Assembly: GCA_028583415.1 (NCBI GenBank)
Contig: CM053267.1
Location: 49,815,414-49,879,413 of the forward strand
Origin: Protea cynaroides
Taxonomy: Eukaryota > Streptophyta > Magnoliopsida > Proteales > Proteaceae
Reading direction: 5' to 3'
Length of the DNA: 64,000 bases
Positions 1 through 11,899 of this stretch are shown one piece after another. Made by a program: the position numbers and the translations under genes. A model generated the notes under the pieces. It was not told the origin of the DNA, did not search any database, and saw only the letters and a program-made list of their open reading frames with translations. Positions within the stretch are counted from its first letter, which is position 1, and every line of letters begins with the position of its first letter.

Positions 1-250
1 TTTTCAGACCTTGATTCAAATTTCCAGGGCTCAATACGTCTCTGCATTTTTGAAGCTATAAGAATGGACATTGTTGTTGGACCCATCACCGAAGTTGTCA
101 AGTGTCTAGTTTCTCCCTTAATGCAACACATCAAATATATCTTTTTCAATATAAAAGAAATGCTAATGACCTTGGAAACCAAATGGCAAAACTCAAAGTA
201 TTGGAAGCAGATGTACAAGACTTTGTGGAACGAGCTAACACGAGAGATAT
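1..250 (+). pseudogene. Truncated 5' end of a second CC-NBS-LRR gene
   Basis: Bases 1-250 resemble the 5' leader and first ~55 codons of the NLR gene beginning at 1169. The start codon at 64 opens MDIVVGPITEVVK, against MDIVIGAITEVVK in the full gene. After about 20 codons the similarity moves to another frame (QYKRNANDLGNQMAKLK), so there is a frameshift near 125-150. Homology stops near 240, where unrelated DNA and a microsatellite follow. No NB-ARC or LRR sequence remains. This is a dead fragment of a tandem NLR paralogue; the window edge hides what lies further upstream. Confidence 0.8.
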
Positions 251-272
251 TAGCATGCTTTTATTGCAATGG

Positions 273-392
<120 letters not shown>

Positions 393-400
393 TTTTCTCT

Positions 401-620
401 TTATATTTGAATATATTAGCATGCTTTTATTCCAATGGATCTAACATAGAATAGTGATCAGTCAATAAATGTATAATCATATCTCTTGAAAAAAAAATTG
501 TTTTCCTATTTTTCCCATCACATAAGAACATGTGTATTAATTCATAGTTTTAAAAAATGAACTGGGGGTCTCTGGTTTGGTCTTAACACAGTACCCCTCT
601 TAATAAGAACTAGAAATAAA
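401..620. repeat. Dispersed repeat, copy 1 (second copy at 9740-10080)
   Basis: This stretch, with the motifs TGTGTATTAATTCATA and TGGTCTTAACACA, recurs with point changes and small indels at 9740-10080. It forms a dispersed duplication on either side of the NLR gene. It has no coding potential. From 620 to about 1000 I see only AT-rich DNA. Confidence 0.6.
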
Positions 621-1003
621 CCAAACACTCTTAGAAATTTTGTCAACTAACTTGTCAAAATTCTTAGTTTGATATTCTTTAGAAAAATTGAACTGTACTA
701 CCAAAAAATAAAATAATATAAAATAAAATAAAAATATCTGACAGTTTATTTTTAAATTTTAAATTATTTTAATCTTTTTTTAAACCACAAATTGATTCGT
801 CAAAATCTAAACTTTGCCTATGTTAATTTGTAGTTTAAAACTAAAACCTTCGCATTCATGTGAATGAGAACCAGAGCAACTGCCTAAATAATATGAGTGA
901 TGTAGTTTCTGATATCCCTCCCATCAAGAAGGGTATAAAGAATGCCCAAATCATCCTTTAAAAGAAAAGGGATGATATTAGTAAAAAATAGTCCACAAAA
1001 ATC

Positions 1004-1010
1004 TATATAA
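1004..1010 (+). promoter_or_regulatory. Candidate TATA box of the NLR gene
   Basis: TATATAA about 160 bp before the NLR start codon would place a transcription start near 1035-1040 with a ~130-nt leader. The leader from about 1115 is shared with the paralogous fragment at the window start. Position-based prediction only. Confidence 0.4.
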
Positions 1011-1168
1011 GGCATGCTCCAAAGATAAGAGTAAGTAACAAAGCATGTTTAAATTTGTGGCACCATTTATATAGTTGTTATTAACTAGAAATTAAAGCAT
1101 TTCTCTGTTTCCAGAACTTCTTTCGGATTTTCAGGGCTCATCTCCTCCGCATTTGTGAAGCTACAACA

Positions 1169-4100
1169 ATGGATATTGTCATTGGAGCCATCACCGAAGT
1201 GGTCAAGTTTTTTGTTTCTCCTTTCATGCATCATATCAGCTATCTTATTCATTACAAGAGAAATGCTAATGATCTTAGAAAACAAATGGAAAGTCTCAAA
1301 AAACTGAAAGCAGATGTACAGGGCTCCGTGGAGCGAGCTCATATGGGAGGAGAAGTTATCAAAGTGGTTGTTGAAGATTGGTTGACAAGAGCGAATCAAA
1401 TTCATTATGAGGAGGCAAAATTGCAGAATGCAATGATAGATAACAAGGGATGCTTGCAAGGGGGTTGCTCTAGGCGTTATCAAATAGGGAAAGACTCAAA
1501 AAGCATGATTGATGAAGTCAAAGAACTCCTAAATGAAGGCCGAAGATTTTCTGTTGTGTCAGATCCTTCTCTATGTCCTCCTAGCCTTGATTTCATTCAA
1601 ACGCTAGATTTTCAAGTTTACGACTCCACCAAATTAGCCATGGACAAAATCATGGAGGCTTTGAAAGATGAAAATATCAACATGATTGGTGTATATGGGA
1701 TAGGCGGTGTTGGGAAGACGATCTTGATGAAAGAAATGGCTAAAATTTTAAAAAAAGACAAGTTTTTTGATCAAGTTGTGATGGTCACTATGTCTCAAGA
1801 CCCAATTTTGACAAAGATCCAAGGCGAAATCGCTGAGAACTTGGGCTTAACGCTTACACAAGAGTCCCTATCTGTGAGAGCAAGAGTTTTATTTGAGAGA
1901 TTGAAGAAGGAGAAACGAATACTCATAGTCTTAGATGATTTGTGGAAGCCGCTAAATTTGATAGATGATATTGGAATTCCATACGGAATCAATTGCAAAG
2001 TAATTCTCACTACAAGACAGCTCCAAGTGTGCAATCAAATGAAAACCCAATTCGATGTTGAAGTAAAAGTTCTATCAGAAGGAGATGCTTGGGTTCTATT
2101 CAAGTGGGCTGTAGGAGATCGTATTGAGGATGACAATGTATTGCATCCAGTGGCAAAGCAAATAGTCAGAGAATGCGGAGGTTTGCCCTTAGCAATCGTT
2201 ACAATCGGAAGGGCATTACGAGTTGAGGACCGATCAATGTGGGCAGATGCGGCCAACCAACTCAAGAAGTCAAGCTCATCGCCACCAGATATTGAAGGGA
2301 TGCATGAAAAAGTTTTCCGCTCCATAAAAATGAGTTATGACTTTCTTGGTAGAGAGGAAACCAAATTTTGCTTGTTGCTTTGTTGTATGTTTCCTGAAGA
2401 CTCTATAATTTCAGATTATGATCTGCTTCCTTATGTGGTGGGGGAGGAAGTGTTTGGAAATATTGATAGTCTTATGGATGCAAGGAAAAGGTTGCACACG
2501 CAGTTGGAAAGACTTAAAGGATCATGCTTATTATTAGATGATAGTCATGGAAGTTCGGAGGATTATGTAAAAATGCACGATGTTATTCGGGATGTGTCAA
2601 TATGGATTGCATCGAATGAATTAGGTCGAGATTTTGTTGTAAAATCTGGTAGAGGACTGACACATTGGCCAGATAAGGAGAAGAACTTATCGAAATGCAA
2701 GCGACTTTCTCTAATGCAAAATAACATTACTAAGCTCCCCGATCAACTTGATTGCTCTCAACTTGTGACTTTATCCTTAAGGGAAAATACAAATTTGAGG
2801 GAAATACCTGATGGATTTTTTCAAGGGATGATATCGTTGAAGATCTTAGATTTGAACCGTGTATGTATCTCTTCAATACCATCTTCATTGTCATGCTTAA
2901 CGGACCTTCGAGTACTACTGCTTGATAATAAATGGCATCATATATGGTATAGTGATGATCTGCCTTTGGATGTGTCATTGATTGGAAAGTTGAAGAAACT
3001 TGAAATACTTCATATAAAGAAGTGCAAAGTAGAAAACTTGCCCCAAGGGATAGGAGAGCTTACAAATTTGAAGTCGTTGGATTTGTCATACATTGACAAC
3101 TTGACTATTCCCCCAAATATTATATCAAGGCTCTCTCTCTTGGAGGAACTCTGTCTTTTTAATAGCTTTGAAAATTGGGAGCTGGAAGGATCAATATCAT
3201 CATCATCATCATCATCTTCAGAAGTAAAAGAAGAAGACAGAGAAAGAAGTAAGGCAGCATGCTTATCTGAGGTTGCATCTTTGTCTAGTTTGACTAAACT
3301 AGAAATAACGGTATCAAATCCCAAATTTTTGTGTGCAAATTTCTCATCTCTCTGGGAAAATCTGACGTCTTTCTCGATACGTGTGGGGAGAGAATGTGAT
3401 ACTATAAGAACATTGGACACCAGAGCTATGGTTATTTCTGGAATGATACCTCCAGCTTCAATTTCCGAGTGGGTGAGAATGTTTTTGTTGGAACAAATAG
3501 AATGGCTAGCATTGAACTCTTGTATGGGTATAAAGGACGTTGTAAGCCTTGGTAAAATGGGTTTGAATAAGTTACGGACTCTTCTAGTTGAAGATTGTGA
3601 TGATGTGGAATATGTTTTGATGAATAATACTAGTGTTGTTGATGAGGTGGTGGATCATCATCAAGAGATTCCACAAATCGCATTTAGTAGCTTGGAACGG
3701 CTATCCTTGTTGTCCCTAAAGAAATTGAAGGCAATCTGCCATGGGCCTCTTCCAATTCCAAATCCAATTCCAAGCAGAGGAGGATGCTTCAACAACCTAA
3801 GATCCCTATATGTTAGTGGTTGTTCCAGTCTAACAGTTATGATACCTTCCAATCTTTTAGCAAACCTACAAAATTTAGAAGAACTCAATGTGTCTTCTTG
3901 TTATGGGTTGACAGAGGTATTCAATTCCATGGGAATAGTTGATCATGGGCAGGCTATTATGACCAAACTACGAGAATTGGAATTAGTATATCTTCCTCTT
4001 CTAAAGACCATATGGGAGGGCGTTTTTTCACCTTTAAGCCTCCTGAACCTAGAGAAGATAATTGTGGAACAATTGGATGGATTGAATTTCATGTTCTCAA

Positions 4101-4982
4101 TTGCCATGGCGCAGGGGCTTCAACAACTAAAGCAGCTTCAGATTCAGAATTGTAAAGAAATGGTGCAAATAATTGTGATCAACAATGATAATCATGACAT
4201 CGAAGAGGAGGAGGCCGCCATATGCAAGACAGTAGTATTGTTTCCTCAATTAGAGGATCTACAATTAGATTCCCTACCAAATCTCTCCATGCTGATCACC
4301 AAAGGCCGGCTGTTGCATCATGATCAATACAATTATTGGCCTTTATTAGAAACTTTGAAAGTTAAGAAATGCCCCAAATTGAAAAGGCTCCCCGTGACTT
4401 TGAGTCCACATACAGAGACAAAACTAAGGGAAATTGAGGTAGAAGAAAAATGGTTCAATGAGTTGGAGTGGGTTGACCGAACCAATGACGTCAAGATGCA
4501 CCTACAACAAAATGTCAAGGTACGTACATAAATTCTTAATTATTTTTCACTTTTCTTATTGTCTAGCTACTATATATACGGTATGTAAATCTTTTATAAA
4601 CAAATTAATTTAATTTCTTCTATTTCTTCTTCCTCATCAAATTAATTTTATCAAGATCAAATAAATGTCCTAAATTATTTATTTATTTATTTATTTTCCT
4701 TAATGGCTAAAATAGGTCCTTTTTCTTCAAGGATATATAATTTTTTTCTTTGGTAACGACTTTGATGCAACAAATGATTCTTGTGCTTACCAAACCATCC
4801 AACAGGTGACATATGTTTCTAATAGTGATGATGGTGATAATGGTGACGATCACAATGATGACGACGACAACGACGAAGACGCCGATAACCATAGCGGCGG
4901 CGGAGGTGGCGGCGATGGCGGTGGCAGCGGCGGCGGTGGCGGAGGCAGTGGCGGCGGCAGCGGCAATGACAACAACGACTAA
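1169..4982 (+). CDS. CC-NBS-LRR disease-resistance protein (RPS2/At4g27190-like), two coding exons
   Basis: Intracellular immune receptor of the CNL class. Exon 1 is 1169-4519 (1117 codons). Seen: N-terminal coiled-coil region (1-150); P-loop GIGGVGKT (177-184); kinase-2 LIVLDDLW (252-259); RNBS-B CKVILTTR (276-283); GLPLA (338-342); RNBS-D FCLLLCCMFPED (400-411); MHD (469-471); leucine-rich repeats from about 500 to 1100, with a poly-Ser run near 675-684 encoded by a TCA microsatellite. Read straight through, the frame stops at 4531, but AAG|GTACGT at 4519/4520 is a strong phase-0 donor. The acceptor CCAACAG at 4805 leads into a phase-0 exon (4806-4982) adding 58 residues, first Asp/Asn-rich then Gly/Ser-rich, for 1175 aa in all. 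The start is supported by the paralogous fragment at 64. All nucleotide-binding motifs look intact, so the gene is probably functional. The second exon is inferred. Confidence 0.9.
4520..4805 (+). other. Predicted intron of the NLR gene
   Basis: A 286-nt AT-rich interval with donor GTACGT and acceptor ACAG. It separates two segments that join in frame at phase 0. If it is retained, the protein ends three residues later (VRT). Confidence 0.65.
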
Positions 4983-5004
4983 GAAACAATGGTGGCTCCT
5001 TTTG

Positions 5005-6400
5005 GTAAGTTTATGATATAGCATACTTTCAATCTGGCATTTCAACAGATTGGGCTCCTCTGTAACATTTGGGGAGGCAGCCGCCGTGGGATGCATGCCA
5101 CCTCTAACAAATGGAATCCGACGATCATAAAGCATTTGATGCAAAATAAAGAGAAGAAAACTTGTTAAAGGAGATGAGAAGGCTTCTCCCTCGTAAACAT
5201 TCCCTAAACCATTTTCATCTAGTTTGCATGCAACTCCACCGATCCCAAACAAACAAAGTATCTGTACTAATCTTTTTCTTGCGATGCCCTTTTAGCTCTT
5301 TACTTCCTCTGATTAGATTAGGCAAGAGGATGGGAAGGTGGAGAGGAAGCTCCTCCTTTCTTGTCTTCCAATCAATAGGATTCATAAAGTTCCAATTCCT
5401 TCTGATGTGATAAAGTTGTCATCACCACATCTCAATTCCTTTCTAGTATTAAAAAAAGCAGTCTGTTGCATAATTTTTCACTTTTTTTATTGGAAATACA
5501 CCAATATAGTGCCACTTACTAGAGATTCTCTCCTTTAGGCTCAATTACATGTCTTTCCTGTCCAATTTGATGTAGCATATGAGAGGCAAATCCCTCTTCC
5601 TTTACTCTGTCGTTGTGTGGAACCCATAATACATTCTGAAATTTAGATACAAGTTTTTTGGATTTGTGATTTCATGGTTTGGAGTCATCCACCCTCATTC
5701 CCGATCTAAATATCCAATCCCTAGTATGTTGATTGTTGAATGATACTTATTACTCTCAAATGAAATCCAACCGACCTCTTTTTCCCCTCTCTCTTCTTTC
5801 TCCCATGAAACTTCCTCCCAAAATTATTTTTTGTTGAAAGTATTTGGAAGGTAAAAACTCATTTGATTGCATGCTTTGATAAGGCCCATTCTCATTGTAT
5901 ATCATTTGGAATGATAATGTGACAAAATCTAAACTGGATTAGATAGTAAATAATCCAGATTATTCTCCATCAAGCTTTAAAGCGTAAATCAATCAAATAC
6001 CCTATCATGTATTGGCATACATCCTCATTTGCTTTAGTCATTATGTGGAGATTTAGTGAAGTTCAATGAAAATTATTTATATATACTGGCAAATTTCAGT
6101 AGGCCAAAATTGGTTTCATATTTTTGCCAGAAGATGAATGCTTATTAATGATCTCTATACTAATGTGATTCAGTCACAAGTACCTGAAATTTCATTTTCA
6201 TAATTCCTCAACTCATAATTACTTTCGTTTCTGTTGTTGCAGATGGAGATGAATATAATTAGCAGCTTCACTTCATGTGGCATATGTTTGCTACACAGTT
6301 TAATTGAATGTGCATGGGACCTAGCTAGCTCTGTTTTGGAATTCATTGTTTGGGTTAATGGATATTTGTCTGTCTGAAACAAATTAAACTATTCTATTTG
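5005..6400 (+). other. Possible 3'UTR intron and terminal exon of the NLR gene
   Basis: After the exon-2 stop at 4980-4982, a good donor (TTTTG|GTAAGT, 5004/5005) and an acceptor (CTGTTGTTGCAG ending at 6240) could join the leader of the 3'UTR to a non-coding terminal exon at about 6241-6400. No ORF of interest lies in between. Splice-site inference only; the true 3' end could be near 5100. Confidence 0.3.
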
Positions 6401-6524
6401 GTTATGTGGATGGATAATTAAGAACAGGGTTTTCCATTTGATTTTTTCAAATTAATCATACTTATAAATAGGTGTTGTTATGGGCTTAAAATCAACTTTA
6501 TTTATTGAATTACAGCTACCAAAC

Positions 6525-6770
6525 GTATTCAAATCCTCTCCTCCTAAGGGTCTGGGAGGAGATGCAACTCCCATGAGCCGATGCCCCACTCGTAGGTGTT
6601 GGCTGGATCCGAGTCCTCCATCCGAGTTGTTGTATAAACCGACACCCCCTGTCTATTCACCTTATTGGCTCGGATTAAAGGCTTGGATCCAACCGACACT
6701 CACGTGTCAGGTATTGACTAGTGGGAGTCACTCTTCTCCCGAAACCCCTGGGAGGAGAGGATTTGGATCC
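6525..6770. mobile_element. Foldback MULE-type MITE, copy 1
   Basis: A 246-bp element with terminal inverted repeats; the right end reads GAGAGGATTTGGATCC and the left is its imperfect complement. The flanking 9-bp duplications are C(T/A)ACCAAAC (6516-6524 and 6771-6779, one mismatch). The interior is also largely self-complementary. Five other members lie at 9430, 11549, 29061, 43191 and 54941. It has no coding capacity. A 9-bp target duplication is the mark of Mutator-like transposition. Confidence 0.85.
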
Positions 6771-6977
6771 CAACCAAACAGCCATAGAAACCTGTTTCTT
6801 AACGTATTGATCGATGTCGATACCTTGAACTATGGGTGTGAAATTAAATCTTCAAATTCCTGTTTACCCCTTTTTTTCATTTGAATTGAAACATTCCAAT
6901 AAACATACAAATATTAGACCCATTTCAGATGACCAAATCACTTTTGGAATCTCTCACATGATGTGAGACATGGAAGG

Positions 6978-7190
6978 CTATTGTTTCGCAGCAACCCCCT
7001 CGCCCTGAAGGAGGCTGAATAGAAACAGATGGGCTCCATTACATTCCAAAATAGCTCCCAAAAGGTGAGCCTCATGAATGCTGCAGTTTGAACACAAGAA
7101 AACCCAGTGGCCAGTCCAGTCCATAGCTCCCTTCGAAACCAGCTTGTATGCTTTTTCATCCATTGCAATTTTATCTATATCCATCTCCAT
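6978..7190 (-). pseudogene. Unrecognised 70-codon protein-like ORF
   Basis: The minus-strand ORF has a composition more like a real protein than repeat noise: charged N-terminus, then WTGHWVFLCSNCSIHEAHLLGA and a Gly-rich end. I do not recognise the family. It could be an exon fragment from a captured or decayed gene. No convincing splice partners were found on either side. Confidence 0.25.
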
Positions 7191-7236
7191 CTCCCCCTTC
7201 CTTCTTTGTCTTTTGGGTTAACCATTCTGCTATCTA

Positions 7237-7545
7237 TACTATTACACAACAAAAACCAGGGAACGTGAAAACATGAAATGCCATCGACCCAGTTTTCAAT
7301 CATTCCTAAAGTTCTATATCCTATTGTTTTTGGTTGAAATCTTGAAAATAAATTACTTGAGGAGCTAGAAACAAAATTACAGAGGAATTCTGGCCTCCAT
7401 CCCTTCTGCTACTGTAAAAAATTACACAACAAAACCAAGGTACTTGAAATCTTCAAATGTAATCGACCCACTTGTTAAGCTTTCCTAAAGTCATCGACCC
7501 ATCATCACTCTCCCTTTATTTTTAGTTGAAATCTTGAAATGGAAT
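7237..7545. repeat. Imperfect tandem duplication (~180-bp period)
   Basis: Segments at about 7240-7350 and 7420-7540 share ATTACACAACAAAA, CATCGACCCA/AATCGACCCA and TAGTTGAAATCTTGAAA in the same order. No coding function is visible. The rest of 6780-8210 is AT-rich and featureless apart from a ~30-bp duplication around 7855-7905 (TTTAAGCACATATTGTTCC twice). Confidence 0.6.
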
Positions 7546-8213
7546 CGGTTTCTCACTTATAAATAACATGGAGAGTAAGCAACGAAATTATACACTTTCA
7601 CTTTATTGATTTACTCGAAAGCTTATACAGATGCTTTACCAACGAGGTTTAGAGATAGTATTGTGGTTCTGATTTAATTTGAATCTCTTAGAACTTACTT
7701 TCAATTATGTAGATCTGGGAAAAACAGTCTCACATGTAGAATCAGCTGGTAATTCATTTTTATCATGCAATTATTTTTCTTGGCAAACACAACTTCTGTC
7801 TGAGTCCTGAGGCATGGCATCCCTTTCAGTTTTGTGGATCCTCATAAAGTTGTTTAAGCACATATTGTTCCCCGTTAAAGTTATTTAAGCACATATTGTT
7901 CCTCGTTCCCATACATCGATCATTGAGAACAGCAAGGAAAGAAGAAGGAGAAAGGGTTTCCATAGTTGTGTAGGAAGGGGATGCATATATAGGGCAGGAA
8001 GGGGGATGATGCAGAGGTTGGAAGGATCGAACCGATCAGTACATATCGAATACTGAAATTGTACCAAAATCATACCGATTATATACCGATATACTGAATT
8101 TTCTCTCTTATAGACTAAATTGTTTATGAAACCATATATATATACAGGATGACAAAGTTGTATATATACATAATAAAAACCGTTTATGATGCCAAATTAA
8201 AAAAATAGGGATA

Positions 8214-9150
8214 TTAATTGAATTAAACTTTGAAATTTAACATGTGACTAATCTAGTCTATGATCTCTCTAATCCAATGTACAAATTTTAAATAACACAT
8301 TTTTCAGTTTGATACATAATAGGATTATACGGTTATGGTATGATTTAAAAATGCTTACCATTAATAATTATATTGATAGAATTAGATATATTCTAATTCT
8401 TACCATGATGGCATCTCCTTTGTTCTTAATTCTTTTCCTCTCCTTCTTGGCAAAGAAACCATTTAAAATCCAAAAAGTCAAAATCAATTAATAATCAGTT
8501 TTAGAAAATATTTTGAAATTGTTTAATAAATGATTTATTCAATTTTAATTTACTCATTACACATTGAATCGAAAAGAAAAGAAAAAATGGGATTCAGATT
8601 GCCCTACAGTCTGGTCATCGTTTACGCAAAGAAAAAAAGAAAAGAAAAACATTTTATGCTTCACTAATCCAAACATATAAGAATTATAATCGATAGAAAA
8701 GGGTTCTATTTTTAATTGAATTAGACCTTGAAATTTAACATGTGACTAATCTAGTCTATGATTTCTCTAATCCAATGTATAAATTTTAATTAATACATTT
8801 CCAGTTTGATACATAATAGGATTATACGGTTATGGTAAGATTTAAAAATGCTTACCATTAATGATTATATCGATATAATTAGATATATTCTAGTTCTTAC
8901 CAAGATGGTGTCTCGTTTGTTCTTAACTCTCTTCCTCTCCCTCTTGCAAGGAAACCGTTTCAAAACCCAAAATTTCAAAATCAATTAATAATCAATTTTG
9001 CTAAGTATTTTGAAACTTTTTAATAAATAATTTATTTGATTTTAGTTTTACTCATTACATACTGAATCGAAAAGAAAAGAAAAAACAGGATTCATATTGC
9101 CCTACAGTCTGATCGTCAATTCATGCAGAGAAGAAAAGAAAAAAAAAACA
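8214..9150. repeat. Head-to-tail ~500-bp tandem duplication
   Basis: Copy 1 is about 8214-8708 and copy 2 about 8712-9150. Both run through AACATGTGACTAATCTAGTC, GATACATAATAGGATTATAC and CCCTACAGTCTG in order at about 90% similarity by eye. The tail of copy 1 (ATGCTTCACTAATCCAAACA) is missing from copy 2, but a diverged version sits at 10230-10290, so later insertion probably displaced it. Non-coding. Confidence 0.85.
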
Positions 9151-9429
9151 GGGATCAGACTTTTCCAAAGTTTAACCGTGCAAAAGCATTACAACCTAAA
9201 GGAGACCAACCTTCATAAAATCCTCTTTTCGTTCAATTCAGTGGAATAGCAAGAGCAAAGAAAGAATAAAGCTGGTAAGTGGTTCCTTATAACTCCTCTC
9301 CACTTGAGGACCCCTGTTTTATTAAAAAATAAAATCCGTACTGCCTTTCTCTTCGGACACACTCTCTCTTTTCCCATTGACAAATGCCCCCATGACCCCT
9401 CCAAGAGGCCCATAGGTGCGGGTAGACCT

Positions 9430-9554
9430 GGATCTGAATCGTCTTCTCCTGTACTTCAGGGAGGAGGGAGACACCCTCGTCGGATGGTTGACACGTGGTT
9501 CTCGAGAAAATTCGAGTCCCATGTCTGAGCTGACACCCCCTATCGACTTGGCTT
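9430..9554. mobile_element. Foldback MULE-type MITE, copy 2 (truncated)
   Basis: The left half of the family found at 6525: GGATCTGAATCGTCTTCTCC, then GGGAGGAGGGAGAC and the ACACGTGG / GAGCTGACACCCCCT segment. The right half and its inverted repeat are absent. The flanking 9280-9430 resembles 10290-10400 (ACACACTCTCTCTTTTCCCA), so an older repeat hosts it. Confidence 0.7.
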
Positions 9555-9739
9555 AATAATATTCTAGAGGCTTTTTGCAATGGATTTATAGATATCTCTT
9601 TCAAACCATTGCAAAACAAAGGAGGATGTATCAACAAGCTAGAGGCTATTGCCATTGTGAAAGCTTAGGGTATATACATTTATCCTTCTCCCTAGTTGAT
9701 GGTTTATGGACATAAAGAAATCAATTCAATTCATAAGGT

Positions 9740-10080
9740 TTTTATGTTAGAATTTTATTTTGCATGCTTTTAGTCCTATTGATCTAATATAGAATAAAGA
9801 TCTGTTCAATAAATATATAGTTTTATTTCTATAAGAAAATAGATGTTTTCCCTTTTTTTTTTCTCCCTCGATTGCATAAGAAGATGTGTATTAATTCATA
9901 AATTTTAAAAAATGGAAAGATGGTCTAAGCCAAAAAGGGCAGTGCCCTATTTTTCATAGTTTGATCTTAACACAAAAGCCCATCTTAGTAAGAATTAGAA
10001 TATTTCAAAGGGGAGTGTCCTATTTTTCTGGTTTGGTCTTAACACAAAACTCTTCTTAGTAAGAACTAGAATCAAATCAC
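9740..10080. repeat. Dispersed repeat, copy 2 (first copy at 401-620)
   Basis: A diverged copy of 401-620. A ~110-bp block containing TTTGGTCTTAACACAAA is itself duplicated here (about 9950 and 10025). Non-coding. From 10400 to 11540 I see no gene, only AT-rich sequence. Confidence 0.55.
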
Positions 10081-11548
10081 GTAGTCTTTAGAAAAATCTT
10101 CGCCTAGGTCATCAAAATCCATTAATTATTTGATAAGATTGACAATTTTGGTAGAAATACATTTTATTTTTCTTGTGAAGAATTTCACGAATTGATTTCA
10201 CATTTAAATAATCTTATAAATAATTAACATTTTGTGCTCCACTAATGTAAACATATATGAAATATAATTGATGCTAAAGGGTTCTTTGAACGGTGGAGTG
10301 GAAGCTACGCCTTTACCCTTACATGCTTTTCTCTCCTGACACATTCTCTCTCTTCCCAATGATGGCCCATGGGTGTTGGCAGGCATCCCTGTTGCTCTGA
10401 AAACCCTCCTACATAATTTAAAACACATATTGATAAAGAGGCAGGGTTTCTAATCATTCATAAACTTTTTGACAAGTGTGGACAAAAAAATGAAAAGGTG
10501 TGAGATTTATAAATCGATAATGGCTTAGACCAAACCAATTAAGACCAAATTTTAAACCCTTTTTCACTATTTTAGTCTTCGGGATGGGTTTAATTGGTTT
10601 CCTAATGGCTTCAACTCGAACTAGCCCAATACCAACCTGTAAGTTAAATCCGATAAGAAAACAACATCGAATCGATCATTAATTAATGTGTACAGTGCAA
10701 CCCACTTAGGCCAAACCTCTTAACAGACATTGTTTCAATCCATCCCTATAAAGCCTGCTACCAATGTGGCCCCGAACTGAAACTGACCAGTTGACTACAC
10801 CTCCTCTCCTACGGCAACATTCTGAGATTTAAGATTTCTGTTTCAACTTTCATTTAAATTCTGGTGTTTGTTTATGTATAGCATGACAATGAAGAAACTA
10901 TTTTTTTTTAATCATTAGATTGAAAAAAAATCAAATATCGCTCATCGAACGGCCACGGACATTTCTCCTATTAAAGAATTAATTGGAGAGGATCTAGAGC
11001 CATCACAGAGTATAAAATCGATGAACTGCCTGGCCTTTGGAGCATTATTAATTTACCAATTTGCCCTTAATTACTTTAGCACTTGGGGCGAAATCAGCAA
11101 TAATTGAGGTTAAAATAGACCGCTAGAATCAGGAATAATTGAGGTGGGTCAGATACATGTGAAAGTTCCAGAATGAATAATTTCATCAGGAAATGACGAT
11201 ATTACAATAATGAATATCCTTTCGATAGGACCCACAGGTTGAGTGGTTGATAGACAGAGAGGAATTGAACATATCAATCCTTCCCGGGTTATAAAATCCT
11301 ATCTACATGTTATTTTCCAAATCTAAAAAACAAAAGAAGATCCAAAACTCAATTCAGAGGAGCAGAGCCTAAAGAAAAATTGAAGCTAGTGAGCTGGTAA
11401 CTGCATAATATATTAGTTAGTTTATTTAATTAACAACATCATTGATATCTTTAGTAAGACAGTAAGATATACATATTTGTCATGGTAGGGGTAATTTTGT
11501 TGCTTTGGACGACTGTGTGTCCCCATATACTAAAAGGAGCAGTCACAC

Positions 11549-11757
11549 GGATTCAAATCGTCTCCTTCCTATACTTTAGGGAGGAGACGCGACGACCCCA
11601 GGGGATGGTCGCCACGTGGAGGTCGGATGAATCTGATCCTTCCGTTCGAGTGTCGGCTCAAACGGAGGGGTCGGATTCATCCAACCTCCACGTGGTGATC
11701 ATCCACTGGAGTCGCAACCCCTCCTCCCGAATCTCAGGGAGGAGACGATGTGGATCC
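11549..11757. mobile_element. Foldback MULE-type MITE, copy 3 (perfect 9-bp target duplication)
   Basis: A 209-bp element. The left end GGATTCAAATCGTCTCC pairs with the right end GGAGACGATGTGGATCC. It is flanked by perfect copies of CAGTCACAC (11540-11548 and 11758-11766). The interior arms (ATGGTCGCCACGTGGAGG against CCTCCACGTGGTGATCAT) also pair, so nearly the whole element can fold into one hairpin. Confidence 0.92.
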
Positions 11758-11899
11758 CAGTCACACTTGTGTCTGTTTCATATTATTTGTTTGCGGACTG
11801 ACTTAGGTATTAGAGTGATCTAAAGATTATCCAACTTGACCTCAACCTTTGTCCTTCTGATTCATTGTGTGTAGTTTCCTTCAAACTCGAGGCAAATCA

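Noticed and set aside
4707..5252. 181-codon minus-strand ORF rich in Ala/Val/Ile opposite the NLR second exon
   Set aside because: It is the complement of the GGC/GAC-rich exon on the plus strand, with low complexity and no domain.
9287..9655. 122-codon minus-strand ORF
   Set aside because: It runs through the truncated foldback MITE and adjoining repeat, with no domain or family resemblance.
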